The notes: generated by a model from the sequence alone, not told the origin. Positions 9,636 through 21,517 are shown, counted from the stretch's first letter. The stretch: 64,000 nt of DNA from Thozetella sp. PMI_491 (GCA_021432635.1 MU270017.1:1304566-1368565); one strand, 5' to 3'. Numbers and translations are program-made.

Positions 9636-11854
9636 ATGGAGAACCAGGCTGCACGAGAGGACCAGCTCTCTCGGAAGGCTCACCAAGACGCGGTCCTTGC
9701 CATTTTGCCCGACATCTGCCATCAGTATCTCGAGAAAGTCGGCGCAGAGCGTGACTGGGACCACCAGGCCACTCTCACCTACATTCTAGATCAAGCAGAG
9801 ATAGGCTCACCGTATCCAAAGCAGCCTCGCATCCAGAAGCGGAAGCGCGAGGAAGAGGACTCCGATGGCGACGACCTTGGCAGACGATTCAGCGAAGTGG
9901 CGATTCGAAAGCAAGCCGAGGATCCTAGTTATTTCACGACATTCATTAAAACATCGTAAGTGGTTCGGCACTGTCCATGATGCCACTACTTTTTTACCAC
10001 AACGTCCGCGAATATACACTTGGACCCATGCTCACCATGATGGCATCACAGAAAGACCCTGCTGAGGCGTGCCTTCCCTCTCGCTTACTCGCTTGATGTC
10101 CACCGAGTCCTCAAAGAAAACGGAAGAAGCCTCAGCGCTGCTTACCGTACTTTGGATCAAGAATTTTCTCCAGGAGTAGACAAACCCCGCTTCAAGAGGA
10201 AGAAGTTGGTGAGCAACATTCCCGACGACGACGCCCCCTGGGACCACTCTGCTGCGAAGGACGCTTTCGAAGAATTCAGGGTCATTGAGCGCAAGAGAAA
10301 CATAGAGAAGCAGCAAGAAGAGCTAGAAGCTCGCAACTTGGAGAAAGCCAAGGCGGACGGCGCTATGGGCGAATGCCAGTGCTGCTTTAACGATGTTCCT
10401 CTCAACCGGATGGTACATTGCGATGCTGGCGAGAAGGAACACTACTTCTGCTACAGCTGCTCACGACAGTTGGCGGAGACGCAAATCGGCATGTCGAAAC
10501 ACCAGCTTGCCTGCATGTCTGCGGATGGGTGTGGGGCCAGTTTCTCTGTTGACCAGAGAAAGCTATTCCTGGACGAGAAGCTGCTGATGGCGCTGGGACG
10601 CATCGAGATGCAGCAGAGCTTGCGCGCCGCGGAAATTGAACGGCTCGAGACTTGCCCATTCTGCTCGTAGTACGTCCTCCCGTGTTCTTTGTTCCCATTT
10701 TCGTTGAATATCGGGAGCATTTGGCCTCCTGCTCCTGAGAGACGCTCGGGGTAGCTACATAACTATCCACTTTAGGAACTTACTAACACTCGGCCATGGA
10801 TAGCGCAGCCGAATACCCATCCGTCGAAGAGAACAAGGAGTTCAAATGCGAGAACCCTGAGTGTGGAGCTCTGAGCTGTCGCCTCTGCCGCCAGGAAACT
10901 CATGTCCCAATAACTTGCGAAGAGGCGGCTGCGCCAGTTGATGGAGAAGCAATTCGGCATCAGATCGAAGAGGCTATGTCGAGTGCCATGATCCGCAAGT
11001 GTAACCAATGTAAGTGAGCGCTGTGCCGAACAGCTTCTCCTTCATTCTCATCATCTGGCTGACTATTGGCAGGTGGCACACCGTTTATCAAAGAATCTGG
11101 ATGCAACAAGATGCAGTGCACAGGCTGCGGTAACTTACAGTGCTATGTCTGCTCAAAGACTTGCGGGTACCAGCACTTCGATGATACCACGCGTGGAGGC
11201 AAACATGGCCAATGCCCTCTCTTCGATAAGAGTGGCATCGAGAAGCGCCACGCCGATGAAGTACGCGAGGCCGAACAGCAAGCTAGAAAACGGGTCCACG
11301 CGAACAACCCTACTTTCGATGGGTCGCTTCTCACGGTCGGCGCACCAGACAAAGTGACGGAGATTGACGAGCGGCGCCGCCTTGAATTCCCGACGAGACA
11401 GTTGCACCAAGTACAAGCAGGTATGCCTTCGTAGCTATCGAGAGATGATACTGCCGCCTCCTACATTACATAGGACTCACCCATCGTCAGGTCGGTTGGC
11501 AGGTTTGCCGAATGCATTTCGTAACCCAAACCCACCGGGACCCCTTGGTACGTACAACCTCGTTATGAAGCCGGCTTATAAACTGTCCAATATGAGCAGG
11601 AACTAACGGTAATGGGGGTTGATCAAGTAGCTCCCGCCTTAGGAGTGCCTAATAGGCAAGCGGAGCATGTCGGTCAAGGAGCCAACCTCGCCCCAGTGCC
11701 CCAGCCAGATGCCAATGCCAACAATTTTGGCCCTATTCCTCCTGCTCGAAGAGGCCTCCAGCCGGGTTCGAGGCCCGGATTTGCCCAATATGGTAAACCA
11801 AAGAATGGACAGGGGGGGCTGCCTCGCCCGCTGGGCCGGCACCCAGCAGAGTGA
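9636..11854 (+). CDS. RBR (RING1-IBR-RING2) E3 ubiquitin ligase, RNF216/TRIAD3-like
   Basis: Six exons: 9636-9955, 10052-10669, 10804-11009, 11073-11420, 11503-11547 and 11643-11854 (582 residues). RING1 starts near residue 215 (CQCCFNDVP, then HYFCYSC). The IBR lies near 307-352 (CPFCSYAAEYP, then CENPECG and SCRLC). RING2 begins CNQCGTPF near 379, and C392 in SGCNKMQC is the expected catalytic cysteine that carries ubiquitin. RBR ligases pass ubiquitin from E2 through this cysteine. The ring spacing resembles RNF216 rather than Ariadne. Each internal junction restores a zinc-ligand motif, which supports the model; intron 2 has a perfect TACTAAC at 10781-10787. The Pro/Gly/Asn-rich tail from exon 5 onward is less certain, and exon 5 has two in-frame acceptors (11490 or 11502). 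Confidence 0.87.
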
Positions 11855-12394
11855 AGATTAAGATGACGACGGCCTACCTCGCCGTTATGAGAACACGACG
11901 AAATGAAACCTACGTCAGTAGTCTAGCCGATGCACGAAGAGTTGGTGTTGGCAAGCTGCTAGCGAGATGGCTAGCGGATTCAGATGACTGGAATGGTCTG
12001 ACTACCCAATTTACTTCTAGAAGATGCCGGCCGCCAAAAGGCGATGGAGCTGTGGGTGAACAAGCGACAAGACCTTGCCTTTAGTAGCCTTACTATGCAT
12101 CTTACGACAGAAGACTGGTGATCGTACTCCAAGCATGGGGCAATGGAACTGCAGATAGCAACGTTAGATAATGGATTTGGAATCCAGCTAATGCCCCTCT
12201 CTATCGTCAGACGTGAATGCACTATACATCCATGTTCCATACATGGTATCTCTCGACCGAGCGAAGCCCAGCCCCCGCTACTCCCCTAAGCCCCGTCCCT
12301 TTCTTATGCTGAACGCGGATGCGGGTGGGAACCCATTCTCTTGGTTTACAGTTCGATATTTCCCACAGTATTGTCAAGCCATATCCTGTGGCTG
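11855..12394. other. Convergent 3' intergenic region
   Basis: Separates the RBR gene from the minus-strand Dcc1-like gene. No coding signal recognised. It probably holds both 3' untranslated regions. Confidence 0.45.
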
Positions 12395-12868
12395 CTACCG
12401 ATTTCGTCCAAACTTCTCGTGCCACTTCCCCTTCGCCTTTACCGCGGGGGCCGACGCGCCTTCAGTCTCGGCCACTAGCTCGATTGTCTCGTGAACCGTT
12501 GCGAAGGCGCTCAGGCCCGGTATAGGGATCTGGAGCGCTGAAGGCTCGTCCTCGGCACTAGGCTCACTCGTAGCGGGGGCGACCTCGGCGGGCGCGAGCA
12601 AGATCAGCGCGTTGGAGGTGTTTTTCTGGAGGAGCGAATAGGTCTTGTCGGGGGTCTTGAGGAGTGCGGCGGTAGGCGAAGAGGTAAGGGATAGGCTGAA
12701 GAGATGTAAATACAACGTGCAGGATGCGCACCTCTCCGCGGACGCTCACGTTGGTGGATTGTCTCCTTCTAGGAGCGAGACTAGCTCTGGAGGCAGCTCG
12801 AAGAGCTTGTATCCGACCCCGCTCGGCGCGTGGGAGAGCGGGATCCCGGCATTTTGTTGACTTGACAT
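12395..12868 (-). CDS. Short Dcc1-like sister chromatid cohesion protein
   Basis: Two exons, 12868-12750 and 12695-12395, give 139 residues. The intron (12696-12749, 54 bp, GTGAGC...TTCAG) joins EGDNPPT to LSLTSSPTAALL in frame. The segment GYKLFELPPELVSLLEG, then AALLKTPDKTYSLLQ and KNTSNALILL, matches the N-terminal part of Dcc1, a subunit of the Ctf18 clamp-loader complex that supports cohesion and PCNA loading. The protein then ends quickly after VHETIEL and a basic KWHEKFGRNR tail. Yeast and human Dcc1 are near 400 residues, and the C-terminal winged-helix part that binds Ctf18-Ctf8 is not visible. It may be a shortened fungal form or a truncated copy; the frame itself is intact. Function is inferred from the N-terminal half only. 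Confidence 0.65.
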
Positions 12869-13481
12869 CTTGATGTGGGTGTATGTTCGCGAGAAGACCT
12901 ATTTTAAAGATGTTGTAAGGGGTTTCACCTGTCAGGACGGCTTCCTTTGGCAAATTTACCATGCGGTGTTGACTCGATTTGCAAGACGCGTTAAGTGCGC
13001 CACGGTCAAGCAGCCCCTCATTGCGGTACCTGGTTACCCCTCCACGGTCGCTAAGCAGGGGTGCCACATGTGGCTTCTGACTCCCTAGCTGCCGAGGTGC
13101 CATGGCACTATAGGGACTGTACCTAGCTTAACGACCAGCAAACGTACCTACCATAAAATCATTAGACTAAATCTCCACCGGAGCGATACTTCTCGAGAGG
13201 CTGATACATAGGGTTAGCCCCGGATGGAATAATGAGGCCCGTTTCGTCGAATTATCTAGAGGACAGGCGGTGCCAGAACACAGCGTGTTCTGCCTGCGTT
13301 CTCAGAAGCACGGAACGGCAAGTTCTTGCACATGCGAAGATTGGGACATTCATCACAGAGGAAAAGTCGCCATGCATGAGTAAGAGCTCAAGAGGGACCC
13401 TATATAATGTCTTACGGTTTCGCAATACGCTCAATAAACCAAGCTCCATTAGCATTCTTTAGTCCGCGTCGACTCATGAAC
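12869..13481. other. Intergenic region upstream of the Dcc1-like gene
   Basis: Promoter side of the Dcc1-like gene and 3' side of the next minus-strand gene. No supported gene. Confidence 0.45.
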
Positions 13482-14627
13482 CTAGGCACGGTACATGTAA
13501 CCCATCTTGATACCCGGCTCCTTGGACTTCTCTCCAATGGCGGCTTCCTTCATCTGCTGGACCTTCTCTTGTGTGGCAGTCAAGTGATTCTCCCGCCTCT
13601 GGAGCTCGCGGCGATACGCCTCGCCCATTGTGGGGTTGTCGTAGCCGTAGAGAGTCTGACGGGACGCCCAGTCATAGCCGGTTGCCTTGGATGCCCACTC
13701 GTACCCTGGCGTGGTATAGTTGCTCTTCATAGCCGGCGAGAGATAGGATGTTTGCCCTGATGAGTCAGTATGCGTGGCGGCTCCAGGAAGCGGCCCGCTA
13801 GAATCCTTGGGAGGCCTAGCTCTAGAGGGTACGGCGTTACTGCTAATTGTGGTCGCGGGCTTCGGTATTGGAGCCGGTGTGATTTTTGTTGCTTGAGTGG
13901 AAGATGCCTTCGGTCGTGGAGCCGGTGCGGCCTTCGTTGCTTGAATGGGTGACTGCTTCGTATCTTGAACGCGTGAGGTCTCGGCTACTTGAGCGGATGG
14001 CTGCCCTGGGCTAGCGTCCTCATCATGTCTCGGCTCGGAACCTGGTGTGGCATTGCTTGAGCCGCCCGATAATTCCAGGGGTTTTGTCGTTGTCTTGGTA
14101 GCCGCCAAGTCGTGCTTCCTACCCTCCTTTTTGTGCGGTTTCGCTCCTGCAACCCCCGACTCTAGCTCATTTTCGCTAATAGTGCCATCGGAGGCCTTGC
14201 TGGTTTCTAGCTTGACACCATCGATAAGAGGCGAGGATCCCACGACCGACCTCTCATCATGGGTCTCCTCCTTCCAACTCAAATCTGGTCGGGAGTAGGG
14301 CACTCGCGGTGTAGAGCGCTTACTAAAATCTTTCCCTAATTTTGGTCGTATTCGTGCTTCTGGAGGCGCGGAAGGCCCTTGCTGAAAAGAAATTGAGTCT
14401 AAAGCCACCGGTAGGGGAGACGCAGCTGGTTGTGTATCTGGGCGGCTCTCTAGATCGGCCTCGGAGCTGCGAGCTAAGAGTTGTGGCTGTTTCGTGAAGT
14501 TCGCTGTCTTAGTCGGCGTCGGCTCGCTGCTCCCAAGCTGGCCCTTGATCTTGCTCTTGATCCCTTGAAACACCCTAGAAAGCCGCTTAGACTTCTTCTC
14601 GGACCTTTTCATAACGTCGGATGGCAT
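13482..14627 (-). CDS. Hypothetical disordered protein with C-terminal coiled-coil stretch
   Basis: A 381-residue single-exon frame that I do not recognise. The first 30 residues are strongly basic (KRSEKKSKRLSRVFQGIKSK). Residues 40-300 are rich in Pro, Ser, Thr, Lys and Ala with repeated QATK/TQATK and AP-P blocks, typical of intrinsic disorder. A more ordered end follows: a short repeated motif (GYEWASKAT then GYDWASRQT), LYGYDNPTMGEAYRRELQRRE, and a charged helical stretch about 350-370 that could form a coiled coil. There is no signal peptide, membrane segment or known domain. Length, codon use and the aromatic C-terminal motif suggest a real gene. The extended frame is not mirrored by an equally long one on the other strand. 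Confidence 0.6.
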   Translation of the reverse strand: MPSDVMKRSEKKSKRLSRVFQGIKSKIKGQLGSSEPTPTKTANFTKQPQLLARSSEADLESRPDTQPAASPLPVALDSISFQQGPSAPPEARIRPKLGKDFSKRSTPRVPYSRPDLSWKEETHDERSVVGSSPLIDGVKLETSKASDGTISENELESGVAGAKPHKKEGRKHDLAATKTTTKPLELSGGSSNATPGSEPRHDEDASPGQPSAQVAETSRVQDTKQSPIQATKAAPAPRPKASSTQATKITPAPIPKPATTISSNAVPSRARPPKDSSGPLPGAATHTDSSGQTSYLSPAMKSNYTTPGYEWASKATGYDWASRQTLYGYDNPTMGEAYRRELQRRENHLTATQEKVQQMKEAAIGEKSKEPGIKMGYMYRA

Positions 14628-15465
14628 AGCATCGAACCCTCGGCAAGGCCTGAGTAAGGAGCGACCCCTGGCGCCGAGCTTGACCAGAGAATTGGCGGCT
14701 GATGCTCAACACGGCTCGCTCGCGCAGAGCCCTAGAACTTCAACGTGGAAATGTCCTGTCTTGGTAATATGCGCAGTGCATTGCAAGCATTCTGCGTTCC
14801 CAATGTGAGGCGTAAGGTCCAGTGCGGCTGAGCGTAAGAGAGCTGCCCAGCCGGACTGGCATTGCCCCGACCAAGCTTTCCCAAAAGGGACAATAGCCGT
14901 TCCTACATTGAAGGAAAACCAATTCCCCAGCAAAGGTCGTTTGGAAACAGGCGTAAACACATCGATTTCAAGTCAAGAGCTCGAGACATCCACCGCATAA
15001 TGCTCTCTTGGAGCAAGCAAAGGCAAGTCGCGGGCGGAGGTATGAGATGAGATTGGGAGTCAAAATTGTCCGAGTCATGTTGCGGCATGGTGTGTTTAGC
15101 GAATGGTGGGCGAACATGCAATTTGCAGGAGATCTCTCTCTAGTCTGAAACATCTAGGACAGAGATGTATTGTATCGCTGGCTACAGCAAGCGTCGCTGA
15201 GAATTGCACAGTTGAGCATTGCTCAAGTCATCAAGACGTCACTGATAACCGATAAGGTGCCCCGCACATAGGGCTGATTTGCCGCTATTTAACCCCGCAG
15301 GCAGCTCCCTGACGTTGCCCCTCGTCTCCGAGCTTAAGCTCATGCGCGCCACCTCCAACTATCTCCGGCTCTGGACGACGTCCTCATCTCAATGAGCCTT
15401 CAGACATCAAGTGCACCGCGACATCGCGTAACTCTGTACAGGAAACACCGTCAATAGCCACAGCC
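14628..15465. promoter_or_regulatory. Divergent promoter region, hypothetical gene / PI31
   Basis: An 838-bp interval between opposed start codons. A TATTTAA element at 15286-15292 lies about 174 bp upstream of the PI31 ATG and is a plausible TATA-like box for that gene. The sequence between it and the ATG is pyrimidine-rich, as expected for a fungal transcription start region. Confidence 0.4.
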
Positions 15466-16706
15466 ATGGCCAACCCCCTCACCTCAAGCTCCGTTCTGCG
15501 GGGCATGGCACAAGCGCTACCCACTCACGACAAGGCCGACACCACCTCGGACCTAAGCAGCTCCTTCGAAGCAGTGGCCCTATTCACCCACTCATGCTTT
15601 TCCAACCTCGGATTTCGGCTTCTCGGATTCAATGAGGATCAAAAGATTGGTATGCACATGCTCCTAGTAGAGTGGCCGATGATAGCTCCAGCGTCGCTAA
15701 CTACAATCCGATAGAGTCCGAATGCCAGAATCTTGCACCTCGACTTCCTCCACAATGGAACGCGAGCACCAGCTCACTCGGCTTCGTCTATGCGCACAGC
15801 CAATCCTCGATGCACTTCGTCATCAGGATCGATCGACTTGGCGGGAAAGCCGAAATCCGCGGCCTTGCGACGGGCGACGAGCGCATTAACCGATTCGAGA
15901 TCACGGCAAGAGACTACATCTCCTCGGCTGCGTTGCCCGTCCGGATCACCATGGTCGAAGATGCCGAAGACCGCAGCGACCTGGAGGAGAAGCTGAAGAA
16001 GGTCTTCATCTCGGAGGAGCGCATTACTGACCTCGCCACCTTGTTGAAGGTGAATATCATTCAGAAGCTGCTACCGAGCCTGCAAAAGGAAGGATACCAA
16101 GAGGATCCAGACGACCGGGCAGCTCGCCAGGATGCCGACGAGGCGGGCCGATCCGGTGCCCGCCAGCCACCTCCCCAGCTACCGGATCCTCTTCCAGAGC
16201 CCGCCCGGCCGTATCCGTTGAACGACCCGTTGGCAGCACCGCCTCGCCGACCTGTGCCCGCAGGCGACTTCCCACCGCCTGACTTTGAGGATGAATTCGA
16301 ACTCAACAGGCCGCCGCGTGGGCCTTTGCCTCCATATGGGGCACTTGGGGGTTTTCCTGGGAGGTCGCCTTTTAACATCGGGCACGATGATTTGAACCCG
16401 CCCGGGCTCGGCCCACACGATCCGCTCCGCGGCTCATTTATCGGTGGTGGTCTGCCTCGGCCCGCCGGCGGCGGCGGCATGCACCCTACATTTGACGACC
16501 CGCTTTTCCAGGGACCTTACGGTGGAGGAGGGCCTGATCTGCAGGCGCCTCCCGGCGCTCGGTGGGATCCCATCGGGCCTGGTGGGGCCCCACGGTTTGG
16601 CAGTGGCCGTGGCCGTGGCAACAACCAAGGAGGTTTTAGCGGTGGCTTTGGCGGTTCAGGCTTTGGGAGCAGCTCCGGCCATGGGTTTGGAGGAGATATC
16701 ATTTAA
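15466..16706 (+). CDS. PI31-like proteasome regulator (PSMF1/fub1 family)
   Basis: Two exons, 15466-15649 and 15715-16706 (391 residues). The intron is 65 bp with donor GTATGC and branch GCTAAC. The N-terminal 180 residues form the FP-like domain: ALFTHSCFSNLGFRLLGF, LGFVYAHSQSSMHFVIRIDR, then a helical end with INRFEITARDYIS. The C-terminal half is disordered and rich in Pro, Gly and Arg, with the family sequence ARWDPIGPG near residue 350 and an RGRGNNQGG glycine-rich end. PI31 binds the 20S proteasome and modulates its activity, and in animals helps proteasome transport and assembly. The glycine/arginine tail is longer than I expect for the animal protein. Other possibility: a PI31-fold protein with another partner. 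Confidence 0.87.
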
Positions 16707-17486
16707 GTAGCTGATGGATGGCGGGCGGAATTGTGCTGGGGCTATGCTATGAGGTGGGGGCGAAGCATCCGGCATTGATCACAGCAGCTAAGCCCCGTTC
16801 ACGACGTGATGAAACTACGGGACATGGCATTCCTACTGGTAAAACTTTGGTGCATTTTCTCGGTGTATACCTTACTTCTGTATTATTCGGATTCATTATC
16901 CAGGCGGTTACGGAGCTATGGCTGGCAATCTCACCTCCACGTCTCGCAAATAGTTTGGTTACCTGACTTAGAGCTATGGACATATATCCTCGTTCCCGCT
17001 ATTCTCCAGCGCAATCCACATCTCTTCGGCAAGAACGTGTGGACGTCAAAGCAGTGGTATAATAAAATGTGAACACGGAATTTGAAGCCCTTGAATCTCA
17101 TCATGCTTGGGAGAATACTAGAGTCTTAGCTGTCCCTTGTGCCAACGTGATATTCTGCACGCTGCTCACGGAGCCGAAAATAAACAGGGATGTGCGGCTG
17201 TAGCCTAGGCGCGTCTCGGTTGCCGCTCACATTTATTTCATCACCCCGCGTTCGCGCTCCACTTTCCGCGTAGTTCTTCAACCCCCACCAAAAACCATAC
17301 CGCCACTTCGTCGGCGACCATCGTCTTCTTTCATCCGGTCATTGCCAAAATCCGCGCAAATCGATCCTCTGGCGCGCGCGTCATCTCCGTAACTCCGCCC
17401 ATCTGCGTCTCCCCCCGACCCCAGGCGAGTCCTCTTCGTGCCGACCCCTTGTTGGTGCCCGGTCAGGAGAACAAAAGTAAGCCAAG
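16707..17486. other. Intergenic region; promoter of the importin gene
   Basis: The PI31 3' region (AATAAA at 17061-17066 is a possible signal) and the promoter of the importin gene. The last 230 bp before the ATG are C/T-rich on the + strand, as in highly expressed fungal promoters. No gene recognised. Confidence 0.45.
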
Positions 17487-20400
17487 ATGGAGGAGCAGTT
17501 GGCGCAGGTGCTCGCCAACACGCAGCTCTCCCAGGAGGGTCCTCGCAAACAAGCCGAGCTGGACCTGCTGCGCGCCAGGACGAATCCCGAGTTTCCTCTG
17601 GCGCTGGCCAAGATCGGAGTGCACACGGCGGCCCCCGTCGAGATTCGCCAATCGGCCCTAACTACTCTGCGTAAGTTCGTGGAGGAGAACTGGAGCCCGG
17701 AGGGCAGCGACGACATTCCCATCCCCATCTCAGATGCGACCAAGGAGCAGCTCAAGACCGTGCTCTTGGAGCTGGTCCTGAGTCCAGAAGATGAGCGCAA
17801 GGTCAAGCTGGTAGCCAGGTAAGCCCCGCCTTGCGCTGGTGCCCATTGGGCCGAGGTCCATTGTCTGGCGCCTTCTCACTGACATGAATGGTCAACAGCG
17901 TGGTCGTGTCCAAAATCGCCACGGTCGACTTTCCAGACGACTGGAAGACGCTCCTCCCCACCATCCTGGGCGTCATGCCCTCGGGATCCGATACACAGCT
18001 ATATGGCGCTTTGAGGATTCTCCAGGACCTCGTCGACGAGAGCTTGACCGATGAGCAATTCTTCGGCATGGCGCGTGATATCATCAAGACCTGCTACGAT
18101 GTCGCGATCAACGAGAGTCGAAAACAGACCCATCGCGCCTTGGCCATCCTAGTCTTCCGTGGTTGCTTCGATCTGATGGACATGGTGAAGGAGGACCACA
18201 AGAAGGAGGTCCGCGCGTTTGCCGACGAGGTCCTCAGGGGCTGGCTGCCCTTCCTGGAGCAGGCCATAAAGACCCCTCTGTCGGAACCGGGTACGTCTGA
18301 CAGCCAGCCCGACAGCCAGCCCGATAGCTGGAACGGCCCAATTGCACTGAAGACCCAAGTAATGAAGACCCTGATTAAGATCAAGGCCGTATTTCCTGCT
18401 CTTCTCCTCCCACAGAGCGTTACCTTCTTCACGGCGACTTGGGAGGAGCTCTCCAAACTCCAGGGCACTTTCCAGGAGCTTTTCATCGACAACGATGCCC
18501 AGGGACGCCTCGAGGACATCGACGGACTTCCCTTCACCCTGGACTTCCTGGTGCTGGATCAGTTGGACTTCTTGAATCAATGCCTCCGTGCCCCGCCGGT
18601 GCAGAAGCAGCTCGAGGCTGAGCTCAACGCCCACCCTTCAACGCAGGAGACCCCCTGGGTTCTAGAGCTCATGAAGCTGCTCGTGTCCTTCTCGCAGATC
18701 AGCCAGGAAGAAGAGGGACTCTGGGATATCGATGTCTCGCTCTATCTCGCCGAAGAAACGTCAGTTTCTTCTAACTACACGGCTCGCACTGCCTGCGGGG
18801 ATCTGCTCATCAAGCTAGGAGAGTGGCTCAACCAGCGTGCTCTTGAGGGCCTTTTTGCTTACACCAAGACGCTCTTCGCGGCCGACAGCGCGAATTGGCG
18901 TCGCCAGGAGGCTTCCTTGTTCCTGTTCAATGGCATCGTCGGCGACTTCCAGGACTGCGAAAAATCGCTCTCTGACGAACTATGCAATGCTTATCTGGAG
19001 CTTGTGAACTACGCCATTAGCCGCCAAGACGAACCTCTTCTCCGCGCCCGAGGCTATCTCGTCGCCGGCACCCTGAGCCAGAGCTACAAGCCGGCCGGCG
19101 CGATCCTTGATCGCGCCATCGAGTCTATCACACGAGACCCATCAGAGCTGGTCCAGGTGGCTTGCGTGAAGGCACTAGATGGATTCATCAAGTCTGGAAT
19201 CCCGCTCGACCGACAGCCTCTTGTCGTGAACGCCATCCAGAACTTCTTGGACGCGAAGGATCTCACCGAGCTAGACGACGCCGATGACCTTCTCGTGACC
19301 CTCCTCGAGACCCTTCGCACCGCCATCCGAATGGATATCCGAATTGCGATCCAGCCCGACAGCAAAGCCATCGACCTCCTCTTCCTGATCGGCAAGCATG
19401 GCGCGTCCAACTTCCAGGTTACCATGATCGTCAACGAGGCATTGGAGGATATTGTCGGTGCCCTGACCGATTCGGCCTCGTACACTGCCCTGTGCACTAA
19501 AGTTCTGCCATCGCTTACGGGGGCGTTCGATGTTGCCAATGTCACGGAAAACGACCCTCTTGTCACGGTAAGTAGCCCTGTCTCAGGAAGCTACAAGAAA
19601 GGGTTTGGCTGGGAAACACCAGCCTCCCTATCGGGTATGTATTGGAACTCAGTCGCTGACAGGGCCATAGCTTGCCACCGAACTTCTCGTCTGCTTGGTT
19701 CAGCATGGCTCAGAGCCACTGCCTGCTGGGTTCGTCGCTTCGACCCTTCCAAAACTCACTCGGCTGCTGATGTCCTCGGACGAGGGTGAAATCCTCCGAC
19801 CTGGCGCTGAGTCGGTGAAGTACATGCTCATGCATGACCATCATCAGGTGTTTGGCTGGCAGGACGAGACCGGCAGGTCCGGCTTGGAAGTCTGCCTGCA
19901 CATCATTGACAGGCTGCTTGGACCCATGATTGAGGACAACGCCGCTTCGGAGGTCGGCGGCCTCGCTGCTGAGCTCGTTGAGAAGGCTGGCCATGAACGC
20001 CTGGGTCCGTACCTCAGTCAGCTCTTGAAGGCCGTTGCAGTTCGCCTGGACTCCGCACAGGCCGCTCCTTTCATCCAGTCCCTCATCCTTGTCTTCGCCC
20101 GCCTGTCACTGGCTGGTGCGCGCGATGTCGTTGATTTCCTCAGCCAAATCGACGTCAACGGCCAGAACGGGCTGCAAGTGGTGCTCAACAAATGGCTGGA
20201 GAATTCCATCAACTTTGCTGGCTATGACGAGATTCGGCAAAAGTATGCCTTCCTTACTCGGACAGTTCTTGCGAGATGTTTGCTAACGTGAATAGTGTCA
20301 TTGCCCTCTCGAAGCTGTACACGCTCAATGATCCTCGGATAGCTAGCACCAATGTGAAGGGTGACCTCATCATCACAAACAGCGATGTGATCATGACGCG

Positions 20401-20797
20401 GTCGCGTGCGAAGGTCACCCCGGAGCAGTACACCGTGGTCTCGGCGCAGCTCAAGATCCTCAAGGTATTGATCGAGGAGCTCCTGTCGGCGTCGGGTGCC
20501 AATGCAGCTTCCAACGCCGCGGCCGCCGCGGCCGCCGAATTTGCCGACGCGGAATCAGACGATGGAGATGAAGGCTGGGAGGATGATACTCTTGACCTAG
20601 GACTCGCCTCAACCAAGGCTGACCTCATGGGCTTCCTCGATGGCAACATGGGGCGCCAGCAAGATGGCGAGACGCAGGCTTACTTGACTGAGTTCTTCCT
20701 TACCGCAGCCCGTGAGAACACGGCCGACTTCCAGAACTGGTACAACCTGTTGACGGAGGATGAGAAGGCTAAGCTTAACGAGCTAGCGGCTCACTAG
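17487..20797 (+). CDS. KAP114: Importin-beta family nuclear import receptor Kap114/importin-9
   Basis: Exons 17487-17818, 17899-19567, 19671-20242 and 20296-20797, giving 1024 residues, the usual size for this karyopherin. The N-terminus holds the importin-beta N-terminal domain (ALAKIGVHTAAPVEIRQSAL) and the rest is HEAT-repeat helices. Near residue 925 there is a run of Ala followed by an acidic loop (DAESDDGDEGWEDD), as in Kap114, where an acidic insertion contacts basic cargo. The sequence DLGLASTKADLMGFLDG after it is also typical. The family imports histones H2A-H2B, TBP and other basic proteins. All three introns have standard signals; intron 3 (20243-20295) has TGCTAACGTGAATAG near its end and restores a Gln-Asn-Val-Ile join. 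A 12-bp repeat near 18299-18328 encodes DSQP twice. Confidence 0.9.
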
Positions 20798-21517
20798 GAG
20801 CGTCTTCCAGTCAATGAACGGGAGGCCGTGAAGAGCAGTTGGCTGGACTGGGAGCGACGTGTCATTGGACATAAGTCAAACTAAGCCCTTACCACCCAAA
20901 CGGTGGAGCCCTCTGAATGGGGGAGAGCGATGACCGTCTTACCAAGCTGGCTCTGCTCTGTGCCACTTTTATTAATGCAATGGATACCTGAGATGGGAGA
21001 ATTCCGGCTCGGCAAGGGGAATGGTTGACCACCAAGTGGTGGCAGGGACGTGAAAAGGGAAATGCACATAGTCCGGAGGCATCGTAGACATCGCACATGG
21101 TGCTGTATGGAGTGAGAAGGCGAAAAAGGCCCTTACTGTGTTACCTACCTCTAGATAGTTGCTTTGAGTGCCCCCAAAATCGATCAGATTCTCTCAACCC
21201 CAGGCAGTGCTCGCTGCCGCTGGTCGCGCGATATTACGTCCACAAAATAAAGGCCTTCCTATGGTGGCCAGCGGAGCCATTAATCATCTACTTTTGTAGC
21301 ATGGCGCTTGGGTCACATGCTGTGGTGTCAAAGTCGCGACGCTGTGGCCCCAAGAACCCCGCGGTCCACCAAACTCGACGCGCGATGCCCCTCTTACGCC
21401 GTGGTAGCGGAGCTTTTAGCAGTCCCTATACTCGCTCCCAGGCTCGAGACTAGGTTTTCCAGCTTATTCAGCCATCAACTTGATTTTCTAGACCAAAGCC
21501 GTCAATTCCACGCGCCG
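20798..21517. other. Intergenic region between KAP114 and REV7
   Basis: No supported gene. An AATAAA at 21246-21251 is present. A frame opens upstream of REV7 from 21308, but the HORMA homology starts only after the ATG at 21518, so I treat the upstream part as leader. Confidence 0.45.

Noticed and set aside
11548-11622. RBR ligase ending with GTNGNGG at 11622
   Set aside because: It needs the acceptor at 11600, which lies directly before a perfect CTAAC branch point. Using the downstream CTTAG at 11642 keeps the frame and gives a longer tail, so the longer model is preferred, though not certain.
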